From NCBI GenBank assembly GCA_963680875.1, contig OY804588.1, positions 76,780,829 to 76,844,828 on the forward strand: a DNA stretch of 64,000 bases, given 5' to 3'. The notes under the pieces were generated by a model, which saw only the letters and a program-made list of their open reading frames with translations, was not told where the DNA came from and ran no database searches. This stretch comes from Bathymodiolus brooksi. Taxonomy: Eukaryota; Mollusca; Bivalvia; Mytilida; Modiolidae. Both the position numbers and the translations under genes were made by a program. The first letter of the stretch is position 1. Every line of letters begins with the position of its first letter. Of this stretch, positions 22,301-37,956 are shown one piece after another.

Positions 22301-25300
22301 CGAACACCGTAAATGAAACCATAGTTTTTAGATCATGAACTAGGACAACACGATCTCTAACGAACACCGTAAATGAAACCATGGTTTTTAGATCATGAAC
22401 TACGACAACACGATCTCCAACGAACACCGTAAATGAAACCATGGCTTTTAGATCATAAACTAGGACAACACCATCTCTAACGAACACCGTAAATGAAACC
22501 ATGGACAACACGATTTCTAACGAACACCGTAAATGAAACCATGGTTTTTAGATCATGAACTAGAATAACACGATCTCTAACGAACACCATAAATGAAACC
22601 ATGGTTTTTAGATCATGAACTAGGACCACACGATCTCCAACGAACACCGTAAATAAAACCATGGTTTTTAGATCATGAACTAGGACAACACAATCTCTAA
22701 CGAACACCGTAAATAAAGCCATGGTTTTAAATCATGAGCTAGGACAACACGATCTTCAAAAACATCGGGAATAAAACCATGTGTTCTTTATCATGAACTA
22801 GGACAGTACGATCTCTAACGAACACCGTAAATGAAACCATGGTTTCTAGATTATGAACTAGAACAACACGATCACAAACGAATACCGTAAATGAAACCAT
22901 GGTTTTTAGATCATGAACTAGGATAACACAATCTCTAACGAACACCGTAAATAAAACCATGGTTTTTAGATCATGAACTAGGACAACATGATCTCTAACG
23001 AACACCGTAAATAAACCCATTGTTTTTAGATCATGAACTAGGACAACACAATCTCTAACGAACACCGTAAATGAAACCATGGTTTTTAGATCATGAACTA
23101 CGACAACACGATCTCCAATGAACACCGTAAATGAAACCATGGCTTTTAGATCATAAACTAGGACAACACCATCTCTAACGAACACCGTAAATGAAACCAT
23201 GGACAACACGATTTCTAACGAACACCAGTAAATGAAACCATGGTTTTTAGATCATGAACTAGGACAACACGATCTCTAACGAACACCGTAAATGAAACCA
23301 TAGTTTTTAGATCATGAACTAGAACAACACGATCTCTAACGAACACCATAAATGAAACAATGGTTTTTAGATCATGAACTAGGACCACACGATCTCCAAC
23401 GAACACCGTAAATAAAGCCATGGTTTTAAATCATGAACTAGGACAACACGATCTTCAAAAACCTCGGGAATGAAACCATGTGTTCTTGATCATGAACTAG
23501 AACAGTACGATCTCTAACGAACACCGTAAATGAAACCATGGTTTCTAGATAATGAACTAGAACAACACGATCACAAACGAACACCGTAAATGAAACCATG
23601 GTTTTTAGATCATGACCTAGGACAACACGATCTCTAACGAACACCGTAAATGAAACCATGGTTTCTAGATCATGAACTAGGATAACACGATCTCTAACGA
23701 ACACCGTAAATAAAACCATGGTTTTTAGATCATGAACTAGGACACCACGATATTTAACGAACACCGTAAATGAAACCATGGTTTTTAGATCATGCACTAG
23801 GACAACATGATCTCTAACGAACACCGTAAATAAAGCCATGGTTTTAAATCATGAACTAGGACAACACGATCTTCAAAAACCTCGGGAATGAAACCATGTG
23901 TTCTTGATCATGAACTAGAACAGTACGATCTCTAACGAACACCGTAAATGAAACCATGGTTTCTAGATTATGAACTAGAACAACACGATCACAAACGAAC
24001 ACCGTAAATGAAACCATGGTTTTTAGATCATGAACTAGGACAACACGATCTCTAACGAACACCGTAAATGAAACCATAGTTTTTAGATCATGAACTAGGA
24101 CAACACGATCTCTAACGAACACCGTAAATGAAACCATGGTTTTTAGATCATGAACTACGACAACACGATCTCCAACGAACACCGTAAATGAAACCATGGC
24201 TTTTAGATCATAAATTAGGACAACACCATCTCTAACGAACACCGTAAATGAAACCATGGACAACACGATTTCTAACGAACACCGTAAATGAAACCATGGT
24301 TTTTAGATCATGAACTAGAATAACACGATCTCTAACGAACACCATAAATGAAACCATGGTTTTTAGATCATGAACTAGGACCACACGATCTCCAACGAAC
24401 ACCGTAAATAAAACCATGGTTTTTAGATCATGAACTAGGACAACACAATCTCTAACGAACACCGTAAATAAAGCCATGGTTTTAAATCATGAGCTAGGAC
24501 AACACGATCTTCAAAAACATCGGGAATAAAACCATGTGTTCTTTATCATGAACTAGGACAGTACGATCTCTAACGAACACCGTAAATGAAACCATGGTTT
24601 CTAGATTATGAACTAGAACAACACGATCACAAACGAATACCGTAAATGAAACCATGGTTTTTAGATCATGAACTAGGATAACACAATCTCTAACGAACAC
24701 CGTAAATAAAACCATGGTTTTTAGATCATGAACTAGGACAACATGATCTCTAACGAACACCGTAAATAAACCCATTGTTTTTAGATCATGAACTAGGACA
24801 ACACAATCTCTAACGAACACCGTAAATGAAACCATGGTTTTTAGATCATGAACTACGACAACACGATCTCCAATGAACACCGTAAATGAAACCATGGCTT
24901 TTAGATCATAAACTAGGACAACACCATCTCTAACGAACACCGTAAATGAAACCATGGACAACACGATTTCTAACGAACACCAGTAAATGAAACCATGGTT
25001 TTTAGATCATGAACTAGGACAACACGATCTCTAACGAACACCGTAAATGAAACCATAGTTTTTAGATCATGAACTAGAACAACACGATCTCTAACGAACA
25101 CCATAAATGAAACCATGGTTTTTAGATCATGAACTAGGACCACACGATCTCCAACGAACACCGTAAATAAAGCCATGGTTTTAAATCATGAACTAGGACA
25201 ACACGATCTTCAAAAACCTCGGGAATGAAACCATGTGTTCTTGATCATGAACTAGAACAGTACGATCTCTAACGAACACCGTAAATGAAACCATGGTTTC

Positions 25301-28300
25301 TAGATAATGAACTAGAACAACACGATCACAAACGAACACCGTAAATGAAACCATGGTTTTTAGATCATGACCTAGGACAACACGATCTCTAACGAACACC
25401 GTAAATGAAACCATGGTTTCTAGATCATGAACTAGGATAACACGATCTCTAACGAACACCGTAAATAAAACCATGGTTTTTAGATCATGAACTAGGACAC
25501 CACGATATTTAACGAACACCGTAAATGAAACCATGGTTTTTAGATCATGCACTAGGACAACATGATCTCTAACGAACACCGTAAATAAAGCCATGGTTTT
25601 AAATCATGAACTAGGACAACACGATCTTCAAAAACCTCGGGAATGAAACCATGTGTTCTTGATCATGAACTAGAACAGTACGATCTCTAACGAACACCGT
25701 AAATGAAACCATGGTTTCTAGATTATGAACTAGAACAACACGATCACAAACGAACACCGTAAATGAAACCATGGTTTTTAGATCATGAACTAGGACAACA
25801 CGATCTCTAACGAACACCGTAAATGAAACCATAGTTTTTAGATCATGAACTAGGACAACACGATCTCTAACGAACACCGTAAATGAAACCATGGTTTTTA
25901 GATCATGAACTACGACAACACGATCTCCAACGAACACCGTAAATGAAACCATGGCTTTTAGATCATAAATTAGGACAACACCATCTCTAACGAACACCGT
26001 AAATGAAACCATGGACAACACGATTTCTAACGAACATCGTAAATGAAACCATGGTTTTTAGATCATGAACTAGAATAACACGATCTCTAACGAACACCAT
26101 AAATGAAACCATGGTTTTTAGATCATGAACTAGGACCACACGATCTCCAACGAACACCGTAAATAAAACCATGGTTTTTAGATCATGAACTAGGACAACA
26201 CAATCTCTAACGAACACCGTAAATAAAGCCATGGTTTTAAATCATGAGCTAGGACAACACGATCTTCAAAAACATCGGGAATAAAACCATGTGTTCTTTA
26301 TCATGAACTAGGACAGTACGATCTCTAACGAACACCGTAAATGAAACCATGGTTTCTAGATTATGAACTAGAACAACACGATCACAAACGAACACCGTAA
26401 ATGAAACCATGGTTTTTAGATCATGAACTAGGATAACACAATCTCTAACGAACACCGTAAATAAAACCATGGTTTTTAGATCATGAACTAGGACAACATG
26501 ATCTCTAACGAACACCGTAAATAAACCCATTGTTTTTAGATCATGAACTAGGACAACACAATCTCTAACGAACACCGTAAATGAAACCATGGTTTTTAGA
26601 TCATGAACTACGACAACACGATCTCCAATGAACACCGTAAATGAAACCATGGCTTTTAGATCATAAACTAGGACAACACCATCTCTAACGAACACCGTAA
26701 ATGAAACCATGGACAACACGATTTCTAACGAACACCAGTAAATGAAACCATGGTTTTTAGATCATGAACTAGGACAACACGATCTCTAACGAACACCGTA
26801 AATGAAACCATAGTTTTTAGATCATGAACTAGAACAACACGATCTCTAACGAACACCATAAATGAAACCATGGTTTTTAGATCATGAACTAGGACCACAC
26901 GATCTCCAACGAACACCGTAAATAAAGCCATGGTTTTAAATCATGAACTAGGACAACACGATCTTCAAAAACCTCGGGAATGAAACCATGTGTTCTTGAT
27001 CATGAACTAGAACAGTACGATCTCTAACGAACACCGTAAATGAAACCATGGTTTCTAGATTATGAACTAGAACAACACGATCACAAACGAACACCGTAAA
27101 TGAAACCATGGTTTTTAGATCATGAACTAGGACAACACGATCTCTAACGAACACCGTAAATGAAACCATAGTTTTTAGATCATGAACTAGGACAACACGA
27201 TCTCTAACGAACACCGTAAATGAAACCATGGTTTTTAGATCATGAACTACGACAACACGATCTCCAACGAACACCGTAAATGAAACCATGGCTTTTAGAT
27301 CATAAACTAGGACAACACCATCTCTAACGAACACCGTAAATGAAACCATGGACAACACGATTTCTAACGAACACCGTAAATGAAACCATGGTTTTTAGAT
27401 CATGAACTAGAATAACACGATCTCTAACGAACACCATAAATGAAACCATGGTTTTTAGATCATGAACTAGGACCACACGATCTCCAACGAACACCGTAAA
27501 TAAAACCATGGTTTTTAGATCATGAACTAGGACAACACAATCTCTAACGAACACCGTAAATAAAGCCATGGTTTTAAATCATGAGCTAGGACAACACGAT
27601 CTTCAAAAACATCGGGAATAAAACCATGTGTTCTTTATCATGAACTAGGACAGTACGATCTCTAACGAACACCGTAAATGAAACCATGGTTTCTAGATTA
27701 TGAACTAGAACAACACGATCACAAACGAATACCGTAAATGAAACCATGGTTTTTAGATCATGAACTAGGATAACACAATCTCTAACGAACACCGTAAATA
27801 AAACCATGGTTTTTAGATCATGAACTAGGACAACATGATCTCTAACGAACACCGTAAATAAACCCATTGTTTTTAGATCATGAACTAGGACAACACAATC
27901 TCTAACGAACACCGTAAATGAAACCATGGTTTTTAGATCATGAACTACGACAACACGATCTCCAATGAACACCGTAAATGAAACCATGGCTTTTAGATCA
28001 TAAACTAGGACAACACCATCTCTAACGAACACCGTAAATGAAACCATGGACAACACGATTTCTAACGAACACCAGTAAATGAAACCATGGTTTTTAGATC
28101 ATGAACTAGGACAACACGATCTCTAACGAACACCGTAAATGAAACCATAGTTTTTAGATCATGAACTAGAACAACACGATCTCTAACGAACACCATAAAT
28201 GAAACCATGGTTTTTAGATCATGAACTAGGACCACACGATCTCCAACGAACACCGTAAATAAAGCCATGGTTTTAAATCATGAACTAGGACAACACGATC

Positions 28301-28397
28301 TTCAAAAACCTCGGGAATGAAACCATGTGTTCTTGATCATGAACTAGAACAGTACGATCTCTAACGAACACCGTAAATGAAACCATGGTTTCTAGAT
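19367..28397. repeat. 9.0-kb array block, first copy
   Basis: The block is repeated with a constant offset of 9559 bp at 28926-37956. Rare variants are shared at the same offset: the TTTTTTACTCATG unit at about 20346 and 29905, the extra ATA in CGTAATAAATG at about 22188 and 31747, and the AACCAGGTGTTC unit near 19818 and 29377. I saw one difference, at 26037 (T) versus 35596 (C). Confidence 0.9.
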
Positions 28398-28925
28398 AAT
28401 GAACTAGAACAACACGATCACAAACGAACACCGTAAATGAAACCATGGTTTTTAGATCATGACCTAGGACAACACGATCTCTAACGAACACCGTAAATGA
28501 AACCATGGTTTCTAGATCATGAACTAGGATAACACGATCTCTAACGAACACCGTAAATAAAACCATGGTTTTTAGATCATGAACTAGGACACCACGATAT
28601 TTAACGAACACCGTAAATGAAACCATGGTTTTTAGATCATGCACTAGGACAACATGATCTCTAACGAACACCGTAAATAAAGCCATGGTTTTAAATCATG
28701 AACTAGGACAACACGATCTTCAAAAACCTCGGGAATGAAACCATGTGTTCTTGATCATGAACTAGAACAGTACGATCTCTAACGAACACCGTAAATGAAA
28801 CCATGGTTTCTAGATTATGAACTAGAACAACACGATCACAAACGAACACCGTAAATGAAACCATGGTTTTTAGATCATGAACTAGGACAACACGATCTCT
28901 AACGAACACCGTAAATGAAACCATA

Positions 28926-31900
28926 GTTTTTAGATCATGAACTAGGACAACACAATCTCTAACGAACACCGTAAATGAAACCATGGTTTTTAGATCATGA
29001 ACTACGACAACACGATCTCCAATGAACACCGTAAATGAAACCATGGCTTTTAGATCATAAACTAGGACAACACCATCTCTAACGAACACCGTAAATGAAA
29101 CCATGGACAACACGATTTCTAACGAACACCGTAAATGAAACCATGGTGTTTAGATCATGAACTAGGACAACACGATCTCTAACGAACACCGTAAATGAAA
29201 CCATAGTTTTTAGATCATGAACTAGAACAACACGATCTCTAACGAACACCATAAATGAAACCATGGTTTTTAGATCATGAACTAGGACCACACGATCTCC
29301 AACGAACACCGTAAATAAAGCCATGGTTTTAAATCATGAACTAGGACAACACGATCTTCAAAAACCTCGGGAATGAAACCAGGTGTTCTTGATCATGAAC
29401 TAGAACAGTACGATCTCTAACGAACACCGTAAATGAAACCATGGTTTCTAGAATATGAACTAGAACAACACGATCACAAACGAACACCGTAAATGAAACC
29501 ATGGTTTTTAGATCATGAACTAGGACAACACGATCTCTAACGAACACCGTAAATGAAACCATAGTTTTTAGATCATGAACTAGGACAACACGATCTCTAA
29601 CGAACACCGTAAATGAAACCATGGTTTTTAGATCATGAACTACGACAACACGATCTCCAACGAACACCGTAAATGAAACCATGGCTTTTAGATCATAAAC
29701 TAGGACAACACCATCTCTAACGAACACCGTAAATGAAACCATGGACAACACGATTTCTAACGAACACCGTAAATGAAACCATGGTTTTTAGATCATGAAC
29801 TAGAATAACACGATCTCTAACGAACACCATAAATGAAACCATGGTTTTTAGATCATGAACTAGGACCACACGATCTCCAACGAACACCGTAAATAAAACC
29901 ATGGTTTTTTACTCATGAACTAGGACAACACAATCTCTAACGAACACCGTAAATAAAGCCATGGTTTTAAATCATGAGCTAGGACAACACGATCTTCAAA
30001 AACATCGGGAATAAAACCATGTGTTCTTTATCATGAACTAGGACAGTACGATCTCTAACGAACACCGTAAATGAAACCATGGTTTCTAGATTATGAACTA
30101 GAACAACACGATCACAAACGAACACCGTAAATGAAACCATGGCTTTTAGATCATGAACTAGGATAACACAATCTCTAACGAACACCGTAAATAAAACCAT
30201 GGTTTTTAGATCATGAACTAGGACAACATGATCTCTAACGAACACCGTAAATAAACCCATTGTTTTTAGATCATGAACTAGGACAACACAATCTCTAACG
30301 AACACCGTAAATGAAACCATGGTTTTTAGATCATGAACTACGACAACACGATCTCCAATGAACACCGTAAATGAAACCATGGCTTTTAGATCATAAACTA
30401 GGACAACACCATCTCTAACGAACACCGTAAATGAAACCATGGACAACACGATTTCTAACGAACACCAGTAAATGAAACCATGGTTTTTAGATCATGAACT
30501 AGGACAACACGATCTCTAACGAACACCGTAAATGAAACCATAGTTTTTAGATCATGAACTAGGACAACACGATCTCTAACGAACACCGTAAATGAAACCA
30601 TGGTTTTTAGATCATGAACTACGACAACACGATCTCCAACGAACACCGTAAATGAAACCATGGCTTTTAGATCATAAATTAGGACAACACCATCTCTAAC
30701 GAACACCGTAAATGAAACCATGGACAACACGATTTCTAACGAACACCGTAAATGAAACCATGGTTTTTAGATCATGAACTAGAATAACACGATCTCTAAC
30801 GAACACCATAAATGAAACCATGGTTTTTAGATCATGAACTAGGACCACACGATCTCCAACGAACACCGTAAATAAAACCATGGTTTTTAGATCATGAACT
30901 AGGACAACACAATCTCTAACGAACACCGTAAATAAAGCCATGGTTTTAAATCATGAGCTAGGACAACACGATCTTCAAAAACATCGGGAATAAAACCATG
31001 TGTTCTTTATCATGAACTAGGACAGTACGATCTCTAACGAACACCGTAAATGAAACCATGGTTTCTAGATTATGAACTAGAACAACACGATCACAAACGA
31101 ACACCGTAAATGAAACCATGGTTTTTAGATCATGAACTAGGATAACACAATCTCTAACGAACACCGTAAATAAAACCATGGTTTTTAGATCATGAACTAG
31201 GACAACATGATCTCTAACGAACACCGTAAATAAACCCATTGTTTTTAGATCATGAACTAGGACAACACAATCTCTAACGAACACCGTAAATGAAACCATG
31301 GTTTTTAGATCATGAACTACGACAACACGATCTCCAATGAACACCGTAAATGAAACCATGGCTTTTAGATCATAAACTAGGACAACACCATCTCTAACGA
31401 ACACCGTAAATGAAACCATGGACAACACGATTTCTAACGAACACCAGTAAATGAAACCATGGTTTTTAGATCATGAACTAGGACAACACGATCTCTAACG
31501 AACACCGTAAATGAAACCATAGTTTTTAGATCATGAACTAGAACAACACGATCTCTAACGAACACCATAAATGAAACCATGGCTTTTAGATCATGAACTA
31601 GGACCACACGATCTCCAACGAACACCGTAAATAAAGCCATGGTTTTAAATCATGAACTAGGACAACACGATCTTCAAAAACCTCGGGAATGAAACCATGT
31701 GTTCTTGATCATGAACTAGAACAGTACGATCTCTAACGAACACCGTAATAAATGAAACCATGGTTTCTAGATTATGAACTAGAACAACACGATCACAAAC
31801 GAACACCGTAAATGAAACCATGGTTTTTAGATCATGAACTAGGACAACACGATCTCTAACGAACACCGTAAATGAAACCATAGTTTTTAGATCATGAACT

Positions 31901-34900
31901 AGGACAACACGATCTCTAACGAACACCGTAAATGAAACCATGGTTTTTAGATCATGAACTACGACAACACGATCTCCAACGAACACCGTAAATGAAACCA
32001 TGGCTTTTAGATCATAAACTAGGACAACACCATCTCTAACGAACACCGTAAATGAAACCATGGACAACACGATTTCTAACGAACACCGTAAATGAAACCA
32101 TGGTTTTTAGATCATGAACTAGAATAACACGATCTCTAACGAACACCATAAATGAAACCATGGTTTTTAGATCATGAACTAGGACCACACGATCTCCAAC
32201 GAACACCGTAAATAAAACCATGGTTTTTAGATCATGAACTAGGACAACACAATCTCTAACGAACACCGTAAATAAAGCCATGGTTTTAAATCATGAGCTA
32301 GGACAACACGATCTTCAAAAACATCGGGAATAAAACCATGTGTTCTTTATCATGAACTAGGACAGTACGATCTCTAACGAACACCGTAAATGAAACCATG
32401 GTTTCTAGATTATGAACTAGAACAACACGATCACAAACGAATACCGTAAATGAAACCATGGTTTTTAGATCATGAACTAGGATAACACAATCTCTAACGA
32501 ACACCGTAAATAAAACCATGGTTTTTAGATCATGAACTAGGACAACATGATCTCTAACGAACACCGTAAATAAACCCATTGTTTTTAGATCATGAACTAG
32601 GACAACACAATCTCTAACGAACACCGTAAATGAAACCATGGTTTTTAGATCATGAACTACGACAACACGATCTCCAATGAACACCGTAAATGAAACCATG
32701 GCTTTTAGATCATAAACTAGGACAACACCATCTCTAACGAACACCGTAAATGAAACCATGGACAACACGATTTCTAACGAACACCAGTAAATGAAACCAT
32801 GGTTTTTAGATCATGAACTAGGACAACACGATCTCTAACGAACACCGTAAATGAAACCATAGTTTTTAGATCATGAACTAGAACAACACGATCTCTAACG
32901 AACACCATAAATGAAACAATGGTTTTTAGATCATGAACTAGGACCACACGATCTCCAACGAACACCGTAAATAAAGCCATGGTTTTAAATCATGAACTAG
33001 GACAACACGATCTTCAAAAACCTCGGGAATGAAACCATGTGTTCTTGATCATGAACTAGAACAGTACGATCTCTAACGAACACCGTAAATGAAACCATGG
33101 TTTCTAGATAATGAACTAGAACAACACGATCACAAACGAACACCGTAAATGAAACCATGGTTTTTAGATCATGACCTAGGACAACACGATCTCTAACGAA
33201 CACCGTAAATGAAACCATGGTTTCTAGATCATGAACTAGGATAACACGATCTCTAACGAACACCGTAAATAAAACCATGGTTTTTAGATCATGAACTAGG
33301 ACACCACGATATTTAACGAACACCGTAAATGAAACCATGGTTTTTAGATCATGCACTAGGACAACATGATCTCTAACGAACACCGTAAATAAAGCCATGG
33401 TTTTAAATCATGAACTAGGACAACACGATCTTCAAAAACCTCGGGAATGAAACCATGTGTTCTTGATCATGAACTAGAACAGTACGATCTCTAACGAACA
33501 CCGTAAATGAAACCATGGTTTCTAGATTATGAACTAGAACAACACGATCACAAACGAACACCGTAAATGAAACCATGGTTTTTAGATCATGAACTAGGAC
33601 AACACGATCTCTAACGAACACCGTAAATGAAACCATAGTTTTTAGATCATGAACTAGGACAACACGATCTCTAACGAACACCGTAAATGAAACCATGGTT
33701 TTTAGATCATGAACTACGACAACACGATCTCCAACGAACACCGTAAATGAAACCATGGCTTTTAGATCATAAATTAGGACAACACCATCTCTAACGAACA
33801 CCGTAAATGAAACCATGGACAACACGATTTCTAACGAACACCGTAAATGAAACCATGGTTTTTAGATCATGAACTAGAATAACACGATCTCTAACGAACA
33901 CCATAAATGAAACCATGGTTTTTAGATCATGAACTAGGACCACACGATCTCCAACGAACACCGTAAATAAAACCATGGTTTTTAGATCATGAACTAGGAC
34001 AACACAATCTCTAACGAACACCGTAAATAAAGCCATGGTTTTAAATCATGAGCTAGGACAACACGATCTTCAAAAACATCGGGAATAAAACCATGTGTTC
34101 TTTATCATGAACTAGGACAGTACGATCTCTAACGAACACCGTAAATGAAACCATGGTTTCTAGATTATGAACTAGAACAACACGATCACAAACGAATACC
34201 GTAAATGAAACCATGGTTTTTAGATCATGAACTAGGATAACACAATCTCTAACGAACACCGTAAATAAAACCATGGTTTTTAGATCATGAACTAGGACAA
34301 CATGATCTCTAACGAACACCGTAAATAAACCCATTGTTTTTAGATCATGAACTAGGACAACACAATCTCTAACGAACACCGTAAATGAAACCATGGTTTT
34401 TAGATCATGAACTACGACAACACGATCTCCAATGAACACCGTAAATGAAACCATGGCTTTTAGATCATAAACTAGGACAACACCATCTCTAACGAACACC
34501 GTAAATGAAACCATGGACAACACGATTTCTAACGAACACCAGTAAATGAAACCATGGTTTTTAGATCATGAACTAGGACAACACGATCTCTAACGAACAC
34601 CGTAAATGAAACCATAGTTTTTAGATCATGAACTAGAACAACACGATCTCTAACGAACACCATAAATGAAACCATGGTTTTTAGATCATGAACTAGGACC
34701 ACACGATCTCCAACGAACACCGTAAATAAAGCCATGGTTTTAAATCATGAACTAGGACAACACGATCTTCAAAAACCTCGGGAATGAAACCATGTGTTCT
34801 TGATCATGAACTAGAACAGTACGATCTCTAACGAACACCGTAAATGAAACCATGGTTTCTAGATAATGAACTAGAACAACACGATCACAAACGAACACCG

Positions 34901-37900
34901 TAAATGAAACCATGGTTTTTAGATCATGACCTAGGACAACACGATCTCTAACGAACACCGTAAATGAAACCATGGTTTCTAGATCATGAACTAGGATAAC
35001 ACGATCTCTAACGAACACCGTAAATAAAACCATGGTTTTTAGATCATGAACTAGGACACCACGATATTTAACGAACACCGTAAATGAAACCATGGTTTTT
35101 AGATCATGCACTAGGACAACATGATCTCTAACGAACACCGTAAATAAAGCCATGGTTTTAAATCATGAACTAGGACAACACGATCTTCAAAAACCTCGGG
35201 AATGAAACCATGTGTTCTTGATCATGAACTAGAACAGTACGATCTCTAACGAACACCGTAAATGAAACCATGGTTTCTAGATTATGAACTAGAACAACAC
35301 GATCACAAACGAACACCGTAAATGAAACCATGGTTTTTAGATCATGAACTAGGACAACACGATCTCTAACGAACACCGTAAATGAAACCATAGTTTTTAG
35401 ATCATGAACTAGGACAACACGATCTCTAACGAACACCGTAAATGAAACCATGGTTTTTAGATCATGAACTACGACAACACGATCTCCAACGAACACCGTA
35501 AATGAAACCATGGCTTTTAGATCATAAATTAGGACAACACCATCTCTAACGAACACCGTAAATGAAACCATGGACAACACGATTTCTAACGAACACCGTA
35601 AATGAAACCATGGTTTTTAGATCATGAACTAGAATAACACGATCTCTAACGAACACCATAAATGAAACCATGGTTTTTAGATCATGAACTAGGACCACAC
35701 GATCTCCAACGAACACCGTAAATAAAACCATGGTTTTTAGATCATGAACTAGGACAACACAATCTCTAACGAACACCGTAAATAAAGCCATGGTTTTAAA
35801 TCATGAGCTAGGACAACACGATCTTCAAAAACATCGGGAATAAAACCATGTGTTCTTTATCATGAACTAGGACAGTACGATCTCTAACGAACACCGTAAA
35901 TGAAACCATGGTTTCTAGATTATGAACTAGAACAACACGATCACAAACGAACACCGTAAATGAAACCATGGTTTTTAGATCATGAACTAGGATAACACAA
36001 TCTCTAACGAACACCGTAAATAAAACCATGGTTTTTAGATCATGAACTAGGACAACATGATCTCTAACGAACACCGTAAATAAACCCATTGTTTTTAGAT
36101 CATGAACTAGGACAACACAATCTCTAACGAACACCGTAAATGAAACCATGGTTTTTAGATCATGAACTACGACAACACGATCTCCAATGAACACCGTAAA
36201 TGAAACCATGGCTTTTAGATCATAAACTAGGACAACACCATCTCTAACGAACACCGTAAATGAAACCATGGACAACACGATTTCTAACGAACACCAGTAA
36301 ATGAAACCATGGTTTTTAGATCATGAACTAGGACAACACGATCTCTAACGAACACCGTAAATGAAACCATAGTTTTTAGATCATGAACTAGAACAACACG
36401 ATCTCTAACGAACACCATAAATGAAACCATGGTTTTTAGATCATGAACTAGGACCACACGATCTCCAACGAACACCGTAAATAAAGCCATGGTTTTAAAT
36501 CATGAACTAGGACAACACGATCTTCAAAAACCTCGGGAATGAAACCATGTGTTCTTGATCATGAACTAGAACAGTACGATCTCTAACGAACACCGTAAAT
36601 GAAACCATGGTTTCTAGATTATGAACTAGAACAACACGATCACAAACGAACACCGTAAATGAAACCATGGTTTTTAGATCATGAACTAGGACAACACGAT
36701 CTCTAACGAACACCGTAAATGAAACCATAGTTTTTAGATCATGAACTAGGACAACACGATCTCTAACGAACACCGTAAATGAAACCATGGTTTTTAGATC
36801 ATGAACTACGACAACACGATCTCCAACGAACACCGTAAATGAAACCATGGCTTTTAGATCATAAACTAGGACAACACCATCTCTAACGAACACCGTAAAT
36901 GAAACCATGGACAACACGATTTCTAACGAACACCGTAAATGAAACCATGGTTTTTAGATCATGAACTAGAATAACACGATCTCTAACGAACACCATAAAT
37001 GAAACCATGGTTTTTAGATCATGAACTAGGACCACACGATCTCCAACGAACACCGTAAATAAAACCATGGTTTTTAGATCATGAACTAGGACAACACAAT
37101 CTCTAACGAACACCGTAAATAAAGCCATGGTTTTAAATCATGAGCTAGGACAACACGATCTTCAAAAACATCGGGAATAAAACCATGTGTTCTTTATCAT
37201 GAACTAGGACAGTACGATCTCTAACGAACACCGTAAATGAAACCATGGTTTCTAGATTATGAACTAGAACAACACGATCACAAACGAATACCGTAAATGA
37301 AACCATGGTTTTTAGATCATGAACTAGGATAACACAATCTCTAACGAACACCGTAAATAAAACCATGGTTTTTAGATCATGAACTAGGACAACATGATCT
37401 CTAACGAACACCGTAAATAAACCCATTGTTTTTAGATCATGAACTAGGACAACACAATCTCTAACGAACACCGTAAATGAAACCATGGTTTTTAGATCAT
37501 GAACTACGACAACACGATCTCCAATGAACACCGTAAATGAAACCATGGCTTTTAGATCATAAACTAGGACAACACCATCTCTAACGAACACCGTAAATGA
37601 AACCATGGACAACACGATTTCTAACGAACACCAGTAAATGAAACCATGGTTTTTAGATCATGAACTAGGACAACACGATCTCTAACGAACACCGTAAATG
37701 AAACCATAGTTTTTAGATCATGAACTAGAACAACACGATCTCTAACGAACACCATAAATGAAACCATGGTTTTTAGATCATGAACTAGGACCACACGATC
37801 TCCAACGAACACCGTAAATAAAGCCATGGTTTTAAATCATGAACTAGGACAACACGATCTTCAAAAACCTCGGGAATGAAACCATGTGTTCTTGATCATG

Positions 37901-37956
37901 AACTAGAACAGTACGATCTCTAACGAACACCGTAAATGAAACCATGGTTTCTAGAT
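28926..37956. repeat. 9.0-kb array block, second copy
   Basis: Second copy of 19367-28397. The left break is set by CCATAG versus CCATTG at 28925/19366. The right break is set by GATTATG versus GATAATG at 37957/28398. About 530 bp of related array separates the two copies. Confidence 0.9.
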
